In this document: positions 56,790-64,000 of the stretch, in pieces
How positions within the stretch are numbered: the first letter of the stretch is position 1
Layout of the letters: every line of letters starts with the position of its first letter
Notes under the pieces: model-generated
What the model was told of the DNA's origin: nothing
The model's input: only the letters and a program-made list of their open reading frames with translations
The model's database searches: none
Source of the DNA: Cristatella mucedo
Taxonomy: Eukaryota; Bryozoa; Phylactolaemata; Cristatellidae
Length of the DNA: 64,000 nt
Reading direction: 5' to 3'
Assembly (NCBI GenBank): GCA_009760855.2
Contig: WPIO01000044.1
Coordinates: 3,152,893-3,216,892, forward strand
Position numbers and translations under genes: made by a program

Positions 56790-58690
56790 GGTTTATTTCA
56801 GACGGTTGGTAATGTTGGTGCAATTCACAGGTCCGAGGCAGAATGCAACAAACCTGTTTACACGAATGCTGCACAACAATTCCATTGATACATCCGGATG
56901 GCTGGACCCGGGCAGCTGCAGCGAAACAGCCCCGGCATCGATGAACGTGCAGCATCGATCTGGCACCATACCACTGGCCGGACCGACTTCACCTAACTCT
57001 GAGAGCCTCATAAGTAGAGTGGAATTAGAGCGCGAGACTCTCAACACAATTGGCATAGCTGAAGTGACAGGCGATCAGGTCACACTAACTATAGCCAAAC
57101 ATGTCACTTGGAATTGTGTTCACTGCAGACAACTCTCGTTAGTCTAAGAGAATACTCGATCCACCTCCAAGACCACCATAAGTGTGAGGTCATATTTCGA
57201 TGTCCGACGTGCAGGAAATGCAGAGACCTCTTACATGGAGCACAGATACACGCCTCAAAGTGTAGTAGTGCTGCCATGAAGGCCAATTGCCCACAGGAAA
57301 TCTGCCCTGGTCTATCCCTGGCATGTAAGTACTGTGGCAGGCAATATCTGTCGAGGTCAGGACTGTCTACCCATGTGCGCTCTCAACATGGGGAGGAAGC
57401 AGACGTGTGTCGGTACGAATGTACCATCTGTGGGCTGAAATTTGCCACCACTCGGGGCTTATCTCAGCATGAAAACGCCCGACACCCGGTTGCTGCCAAT
57501 GAACGGCGCAGGAAAGGCACAGAAAGACCCGAGACAGAAGGAACTGGCGCTAGCGGTCGTGGCGCTAGCGGTCGCTGTCCGACCATCTGGACACCGCAAA
57601 AGTCCAAGAGACTCGTAGACCTTGAAGGCACCTTTGCCACCGAGGATAACATCAATAAGCTAATGGCTGACGCTATAGGCCAAGGTGTGACCCGCCATCA
57701 GGTCAACGACAAACGGCGTAGCCTCAAGCCCCGAGCGGAGCGACAGCTAACGTTCTCACGATTGAGACAACCAGAGGACGAGCAGGGGCCAGCGCCACGT
57801 GAGAACCCGATCACTGCTAGACCTCAATCAAGTGCAACTGTCAGCCGGGCTGCCTTTCGGCGGTCCCGGTGCACTGAAGGCCCAGAGAGCATCATCGATC
57901 TCTCGCTGCGTTGCCTTGATGCAGCGATTAATGGGCAGACAGTTGACCACGCAGACCTGTATGGCTAGATAGTCGCGCTATGTTCTGATCCCTACTCACC
58001 AGCTCTACGGCGGGTGGATAGGCGACACGACCTGTCAGACAAAGAGAAGAACTACCGCTGGCTGCAAACGCTCTGGACGACCCGGAAGCGCGATCCGATC
58101 CGGGAAGTCCTAGATGATGCGAAACCGCACGATAAGTGCAAACTCTCGCAGGCAGCCGTCACTGCCACCTATCAGGAGCGCTTCTCACGAGGCCTCAGCG
58201 AGGTGGACCTGCGAGAATACCCGTACAATGGTCGATGCGACACCAAGGAGTTGATGAAGCCAATTGACCCAGAGGAGGTAAGGGATACCACCAGGGAAGC
58301 GAACGTCCACGGTAGGGTATCTCTCTGGAAACTGAAAGTGGTGGACAAAATAGATGCCGTGTTGAGTAATTGGTTTTACTCATGGCTCTATGGCAGCGAA
58401 ATGCCGAAAGAGGTCAAGGAATGTAGATCCATTCTACTGCCCAAGACCACATCCAATCTGGGCGACATCAATAACTGGCGACCGTTGACCATCGCGTCCA
58501 CGATTTCGCGGCTCTACACGGCCTTGCTGGCTCGCAGGCTGTCGGGAGCTGTCGATCTCGACCACAGGCAACGTGGTTTTGTATGTCAAGGCAGTTGCAG
58601 CAAGAACGTCTTTCTTTTGCGAAAGGGGGAGGAGTAGGCTAAGCTCCAGCAAAGATCGTATGGCATGGTCTTGAGCACTTTGTGAGTGGA
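56790..58690 (+). mobile_element. R2-clade retrotransposon, main copy, N-terminal half
   Basis: 56806-57147 is the N-terminal frame up to a first zinc finger (WNCVHC), shifted by an indel near 57120. The frame then continues from 57108: CPTC...H...C (CCHC finger, residues 32-52), CKYCGRQYLSRSGLSTHVRS (CCHH, 73-94), CTICGLKFATTRGLSQHENA (CCHH, 105-126) and a Myb-like segment WTPQKSKRLVDLEGTF ... RHQVNDKRRS (about 160-205). Zinc fingers then Myb before the RT is the layout of R2-clade elements, which target a fixed site. One stop (57966) separates it in the same frame from 58014-58637, the RT start: SILLPKTTSNLGDINNWRPL, TIASTISRLYTALLARRL, QRGFV. The RT core (motifs A to E) is deleted after 58637. 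Not active. Confidence 0.85.
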
Positions 58691-58734
58691 AAATAGTCGT
58701 TCTCAATCGAGACGTCACGTGGACAGTGGGATGC

Positions 58735-58881
58735 TCTCACCTGCCTCTGGTAAACCCGGGCACCACGACTCGGTACTTAGGTGTCAATATTGACCCTTCG
58801 TATCGGCTGCCGAGAAACAACCTGGCGCAGCCCCTGAAGTTGTGGTGCAATCGTATTGGTCAAGCTCCTCTCAAGCTGCGA
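58735..58881 (+). mobile_element. R2-clade element, end of RT domain
   Basis: VNPGTTTRYLGVNIDPSY and PLKLWCNRIGQAPLKLR match the 'G..T.YLGV.I.P ... L.R...APLKP.QR' segment downstream of the RT palm in R2-clade proteins. It ends at 58881, where the 32-base repeats begin. Confidence 0.78.
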
Positions 58882-59789
58882 TCCTCTGCTGGACCTGCCC
58901 CACAAGGTGGCGGTCCTCTGCTGGACCTGCCCCACAAGGTGGCGGTCCTCTGCTGGACCTGCCCCACAAGGTGGCGGTCCTCTGCTGGACCTGCCCCACA
59001 AGGTGGCGGTCCTCTGCTGGACCTGCCCCACAAGGTGGCGGTCCTCTGCTGGACCTGCCCCACAAGGTGGCGGTCCTCTGCTGGACCTGCCCCACAAGGT
59101 GGCGGTCCTCTGCTGGACCTGCCCCACAAGGTGGCGGTCCTCTGCTGGACCTGCCCCACAAGGTGGCGGTCCTCTGCTGGACCTGCCCCACAAGGTGGCG
59201 GTCCTCTGCTGGACCTGCCCCACAAGGTGGCGGTCCTCTGCTGGACCTGCCCCACAAGGTGGCGGTCCTCTGCTGGACCTGCCCCACAAGGTGGCGGTCC
59301 TCTGCTGGACCTGCCCCACAAGGTGGCGGTCCTCTGCTGGACCTGCCCCACAAGGTGGCGGTCCTCTGCTGGACCTGCCCCACAAGGTGGCGGTCCTCTG
59401 CTGGACCTGCCCCACAAGGTGGCGGTCCTCTGCTGGACCTGCCCCACAAGGTGGCGGTCCTCTGCTGGACCTGCCCCACAAGGTGGCGGTCCTCTGCTGG
59501 ACCTGCCCCACAAGGTGGCGGTCCTCTGCTGGACCTGCCCCACAAGGTGGCGGTCCTCTGCTGGACCTGCCCCACAAGGTGGCGGTCCTCTGCTGGACCT
59601 GCCCCACAAGGTGGCGGTCCTCTGCTGGACCTGCCCCACAAGGTGGCGGTCCTCTGCTGGACCTGCCCCACAAGGTGGCGGTCCTCTGCTGGACCTGCCC
59701 CACAAGGTGGCGGTCCTCTGCTGGACCTGCCCCACAAGGTGGCGGTCCTCTGCTGGACCTGCCCCACAAGGTGGCGGTCCTCTGCTGGA
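58882..59789. repeat. Minisatellite, 32-base unit, about 28.4 copies
   Basis: The unit contains CTGCTGGACCTGCCCCACAA followed by GGTGGCGGTCC. All copies I compared are identical. GC is 22 of 32 bases. The open frames supplied cover the array in three plus and three minus registers without a stop. Because 32 is not a multiple of three, each frame has a 96-base (32-codon) period, e.g. plus LDLPHKVAVLCWTCPTRW and SAGPAPQGGGPLL, and minus AGPAEDRHLVGQVQQRTATL. The array replaces coding sequence of an R2-clade element, so the long frames here (291-394 codons) are by-products of the repeat. Confidence 0.97.
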
Positions 59790-59940
59790 TTCTCACGCTG
59801 GCCTGCATCAAGTGTCATTACTGGATCGTCGACTCTTTAGTGCGACGACTGGAGAGAAAAGGCATTGCCAACAGCAAAGAAGCGATCCTTTGGGTAAGTA
59901 CCTCCACTAACACAGACGTGCTCAAGCCTAATTACAACTG
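59790..59940 (+). other. Right flank of the minisatellite
   Basis: Open in one frame as CIKCHYWIVDSLVRRLERKG and SKEAILWVSTSTNTDV, ending in TGA at 59939-59941. It may be R2-element coding sequence, but I could not match it. Confidence 0.35.
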
Positions 59941-60490
59941 AAGGCTGTGGACAAAATAGACGCCACACTGAGTAATTGGTTCAACTCGCGGCTCTATGGC
60001 GGCGACAAGCCAAGGGATGTAGATCCAGTCTGTTACCCAAGACCACCACAAATCTGGGTGATATCAACAACTGGTGCCAACTTATCATCGCCTCTACGAG
60101 ACTCTACAAAGCCCTGCTGGCTCGCAAGCTGCCTGGATCCATCGATCTCGATCGTACGCAACATGGTTTCGTGTATCAAGGGAGCTGCAGCAGCAGACAG
60201 ACTTCCTTCTTCGAAGGGTAGAGGAGTGAGCAAAGCTCCTGCAAAGATCTTGTGGCTCGGTGTCGCTCGATCTCGCGAAAGCCTTTGACACTGTCACACA
60301 TGAACTTGCTATCTGCACTAAGGCGGATACAGTGAGAGTAACCTAGCACTTTCTGCAAGTGATGGCGGACATGTACGCTGGAGCCACTATTGAATTTCAG
60401 CTGGCAACGGAGAACACGGCCCCCATACTGATAGAGAGAGTTGTGAAGCAGGGGATGTCCACTGCTGCTTATCGTAGACAGATCTGGTTG
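59941..60490 (+). mobile_element. R2-clade element, second partial copy (RT)
   Basis: Repeats the RT region of the main copy at roughly 80 percent identity by eye: VDKIDATLSNWFNSRLYGG, LLPKTTTNLGDINNWC, LYKALLARKLPGSIDLDRT. Unlike the main copy it continues into motif A (SLDLAKAFDTVTHELA, about 60262-60310) and TMADMYAGATIEFQLATEN plus RVVKQGMS (motif B region). Small indels shift the frame near 60020 and 60100. It lies directly after the minisatellite flank. Confidence 0.82.
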
Positions 60491-60998
60491 GAGTGAAGTC
60501 CCAGTGGGCACATTGCACACTACCTGCTGTCACCCAGTACTGGTTCACGTCGTCGACAATCTCGAAGGGCCATTCGTCGAGGTCTGTAGTATAGCAGCCA
60601 GCAGATAGACACCGTACTAGAGCATCGTCGAGTTCTAAACATTCGGTAACAGCCGTTGCAGCTTCTTCTACATGCTGGAGCGACGGTCCACTTGCATTTT
60701 TTCATCCGTTTAAGCTGTCTCATTCAAGTTAGCAGTCGCAGTCATTGAAGCTTTGAATTCTACTTCTACCTCAGCCTCCTGAGCTGGAGCTGTCGTGCAG
60801 GGCCGAGTTTCTTGCCCAAATTACATCATAATTGACCTTGTTCCAGTTATAGCGGCAGGATACCGAAGCTCGTGATCATGGCATTTTTTCCAACCGGACT
60901 CATACTTGCGGTTTATCTCGTGCATCCTTGAAGTCGTGCCGTTATATTAACTGCAGTTTTGTAATCTGAGTATAAATATATAAGGAGGTTAATATTGA
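60491..60998. other. Unassigned stretch
   Basis: Contains minus frames of 67 codons without motifs. Nothing was recognised. Confidence 0.4.
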
Positions 60999-61143
60999 GG
61001 TAACCAGCAAATCTAACCGCACGGACAAGGGTAATAATAATAACAACAATGCACTTGATAAAGCGCCCTCAGAGAACTCAATCTCTTCCTAGGCGCTTTA
61101 CATTTACGGTAACCAGCAAATCTAACCGCACGGACAGGGGTAA
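60999..61143 (-). mobile_element. 73-base LINE family A tail flanked by a 36-base target-site duplication
   Basis: 61035-61107 is the minus-strand end of family A (GCACTTGATAAAGCGCCCTC ... CTTCCTAGGCGCTTTACATT) with an impure (AAT)n. The 36 bases before it (60999-61034) recur after it (61108-61143) with one mismatch. It is the clearest insertion structure in the window. Confidence 0.93.
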
Positions 61144-61749
61144 ATTAAACCAGCAAACTGTTTTAGGTTGAGTAAGGTTTCGTGTTGAGTCAACGTCAGG
61201 ACGTCACCACTTGCAAGCGAAGGCAGCGAAGAGAACAATTTGTAGCAAAGCCCCCCTCATAGGCGTTGTGGGCGATATGACGACGACTGTAATTGTACAC
61301 TGGCTGTAATTGTACACTGGCGCACATACCGGCGGTCGTAGCTGTCGGGTCTACTGCTCCGGAGCATGGTATATTTGATAGAAATGTGATCTTTATGCTT
61401 ATCATCTATTGCGTCTTTGAACTTGCCAACAGCCTTCTTAGTAGACTTTTATTATTTCTGCTATTTTAGCATTGCTCAATAAACTAGAATAAGTAGGATA
61501 AGATGATGGATGTAATTGCAAGGATACCTTTCAAAATCTCTATACACATTTATCTGTAAATATCTTCGTAATTAATGAATAGATATAAGTACAAACGAGT
61601 CGTATCCCTTTTCCATAAGGGTCTTTAATTGTGCCATAGTCAGTGGTGAAGCCAGTATTTTCATCCAAAGGGTAATACCTGCAAAATTAATATGCAGGTT
61701 ATAAGGCATATACATTTTTAATTTAGGCGGGGTTAGACCTGAAAATAGC
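61144..61749. other. Unassigned stretch with 17-base tandem duplication
   Basis: CTGTAATTGTACACTGG occurs twice in tandem at 61287-61320. No gene was recognised. Confidence 0.6.
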
Positions 61750-63480
61750 TGCTTTACATTTGCTGCAAAGGGAAATGCAATTGAATGGTAAGTAAAATCA
61801 TGCTTGAAAAACAAACGAAATGAATAATATGGTTAGGGGTGACATGCACAGGGTCAGCATGCAACTGTGGTTAGTGGCAGCATGCGCAGTGTCAGCACGC
61901 ATAAGCACGTGAAGGACGAATCACAGGGACCCACTAAATGCTGTCCTAAATAGGTGTGTTTTTAGGTTCCTTTTAAATGTGGTCAGGTCAGGGGATTTTC
62001 CGACGCAGGTCGGGAGGGAGTTCCAGGCTTTGGGAGCATATGAGCTAAATGCACGGTCTCCAAAGGATTTAAGGTTTGTACGAGGTATTTGTAGACTGTT
62101 GGATTCCGAAAAGTGGGTGGTACGATGCTTGGCCTGATGGGGTAGTATATCTGACAGATAGGCTGGAGCCATAGAATGAAGGTACCTAAAAGTGAGCGAC
62201 AAAACCTTGAAGTCAATCCGTTGCTTGACTGGTAGCCAGTGCAGGTCGGCGAGAAGTGGAGTAATGTGGCAACTGCGACGCTCACGGCATACAAGTCTAG
62301 CTGCCGAGTTTTGCACCAGCTGCAATCGCCTGATCGCACATGCTGGTAGGCCAGTAAGCAGTGAGTTGTAGAAGTCGAGACGGGATGTCACGAATGCATG
62401 GACCAACTTGGACGTGGTGTCCTTATCTAAACAAGCCCGAATTTTAGCAATGTTATGAAGCTGAAAATAGGCGGATTTGACTGTGGAGCTGATATGGTCG
62501 TCTTACAAGAGGTCCCTTTGGAATATGACACCTAGATTTCGAGCTGATTCAACTTGAGATATACTGGCAGAGCCAATTTTGAGAGTCAGCCTGTCCAATT
62601 TCTGAATCACACTTGGTTTGCCCATATCTAGTGAGTTAGTTTTATCATCGTTTAGTTTTAGAAAATTTGCTGCCATTCATGTGCGGACGTCATCAATGCA
62701 TGCAGCAAGTGAGTTTAGAGAATTTGAGGTGCTCGAAGGCTGGGAGGGATCAAAGCAAAGGTACAACTGAGTGTCATCCGCATAGAAGTGAAAGCCTAGA
62801 TTGTGCTTGGCAATCTCATCAGCAAGAGGCAGAGTATAAACCGTGAAAAGATCCGGACCAAGCACTGAGCTCTGAGGTACTCCATATTTCAGAGGTACTT
62901 CAGATGATCTTTGTCCATTCACGTCAATACTCTGGAGTCTCCCACTGAGATAGGACCTGAACCACTGCAGAGCAGTGCCAGTGATGCCCAGGCGAGATGA
63001 GAGGCGCTCTAGAAGAACTTTGTGATCGATGGTATCAAAAGCTGCCGAAAGATCGAGCAAAACAAGCAGACACACTCTACCCATGTCTGCATTCCTAAGT
63101 AGGTCGTTGTATACCCGAAGCAATGCTGACTCTGTGGAGTGATTAGCTCTAAATCCAGACTGGAACTTACTAGCAAGGTGTGAGTTTCGATATACGAGTT
63201 CAGCTGGTCCGCCACGACCCGTTAGAGTGTCTTAGATAGGAATGGTAGAAGGGAAACTGGGCGGTAGTTTGCTCAAGTTTTCTTGGTCAAGTGTAGCTTT
63301 CTTGAGAAGTGGCCTGACTACAGCTTTTTTGAAAGGTGCCGGGACATGACCTGAGGCTAATGACATATTAATTATGTTAGTTATGCATGGCAGCAGTAGA
63401 TCAATGCAACGTAGGAGCAGGACTGTAAGGGTGGGGGGCAGGGGGCAATGCCCCCTCTGGCTGCCCACCGGTTGTAGCAA
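61750..63480 (-). mobile_element. LINE family A, most complete copy, minus strand
   Basis: Read from 63480 to 61750: the RT start (63480-63232, SLASGHVPAPFKKAVVRPLL KKATLDQE), then RT 63123-62677 with LVLLDLSAAFDTIDHKVLLE (motif A), GVPQSSVLGP (motif B, G of GSV changed to S) and FHFYADDTQLYLCFDPSQ (motif C, YADD intact). The C-terminal frame 62406-61921 is intact (161 codons: HAFVTSRLDFYNSLLTGLPA ... KSFGDRAFSSYAPKAWNSLP). Frameshifts separate the pieces. The 3' UTR is present, but the terminal hairpin and (ATT)n are lost at about 61750. Family: CR1/L2 group. It probably cannot move. Confidence 0.92.
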
Positions 63481-63607
63481 TATTTCTGCATATGTAACTT
63501 TGAAATGTCCAATCTCGCAAATTCAACGTTAATAAATTTATTCAAACTACCCCTAGATTTAGTAGCTCCAACAGCTACCTGTTCTTAGCTGAATATTCTA
63601 AAGTCGA
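63481..63607. other. Short AT-rich stretch
   Basis: No feature recognised. Confidence 0.4.
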
Positions 63608-63637
63608 CATATATATATATACATATATATATATATG

Positions 63638-63689
<52 letters not shown>

Positions 63690-63695
63690 GACTTC
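63604..63695. repeat. (TA)n palindrome bounded by GTCGAC
   Basis: An almost pure ATAT/GTATAC run flanked on each side by AGTCGAC / GTCGACT, so the whole of about 90 bases can fold on itself. Confidence 0.88.
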
Positions 63696-64000
63696 TTTTA
63701 CGTTTTTCTAGAAGCTTATCATCCCCACTCTTTCAAAATAACTCAACATTAGTCCTCCCCCTAACATTCGCAGTAGTTTTTCCAAATTATGTATTATTTA
63801 TTAGATTTAAGGAAATTCTTTTCAAGTTCATTATTAGATGCATTTCCAAGATTAATGTTATTATCAATGTAAGATTTTAACCAGTCATTTTGATCAGAAA
63901 TTATTAACATATGAATCGCTTTTAGTTAGAACCTTATGAATCTTTTCAGTTCATAACCCTTATTCAAGCAAAGCGGAAGGTAGCGATAACGAATACTATA
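63696..64000. other. AT-rich end of window
   Basis: No gene or repeat recognised. Confidence 0.4.

Noticed and set aside
58726..59941. Long open frames of 291-394 codons on both strands
   Set aside because: They are produced by the 32-base repeat, which has no stop in the frames checked. The parts outside the array belong to a broken R2-clade element.

Overview
The window is animal nuclear DNA. Two split genes with GT-AG introns can be reconstructed, both on the minus strand. The rest is dominated by decayed non-LTR retrotransposons, tRNA-derived SINEs and microsatellites. There are no bacterial operons, CRISPR arrays or rRNA genes. The two genes are conserved animal (mitochondrial or RNA-modification) proteins. 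The repeat load (CR1/L2-type LINEs, an R2-clade element, a pogo/Tigger remnant, several tRNA-SINEs) fits an invertebrate such as a sponge, cnidarian or lancelet, but the species cannot be fixed from the sequence.

Gene 1 (minus, 53776 to 48359, three exons) encodes NDUFB11, a single-pass accessory subunit of respiratory complex I, about 167 residues. The two introns keep the frame exactly, and intron 2 carries a pogo/Tigger transposase remnant. Gene 2 (minus, 43270 to 13613, seven exons over about 29.7 kb) encodes a TruA-family tRNA pseudouridine synthase most like PUSL1, about 347 residues. The catalytic RTDAGVH motif is in exon 3. All six introns splice in frame, and the two smallest exons are only 47 and 49 bases. 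The genes lie in the same orientation about 5.1 kb apart. I see no evidence that they share regulation.

Repeats. LINE family A (CR1/L2-like) dominates. Its 3' end folds into a hairpin (AAAGCGCC ... GGCGCTTT) followed by an (ATT)n tail, and it occurs from about 60-base tails up to a copy of about 1.7 kb (61750-63480). LINE family B is a related element with a different 3' end (1-1400, 8010-8690, 22300-26150). The families are nested in each other, up to three levels deep at 22300-26150. Three tRNA-derived SINE families are present. SINE-1 shares the 3' hairpin region of the LINEs; SINE-2 and SINE-3 have other 3' ends.

56400-60490 holds broken copies of an R2-clade retrotransposon (zinc fingers, Myb-like domain, start of the reverse transcriptase). 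One copy is interrupted by about 28 apparently identical 32-base repeats (58882-59789) that have no stop codon in the frames checked on either strand. This is the most unusual object in the window. Long stretches, chiefly 1401-4900, 27191-28140, 32661-37335, 46246-47284 and 54640-55750, hold nothing I can identify.
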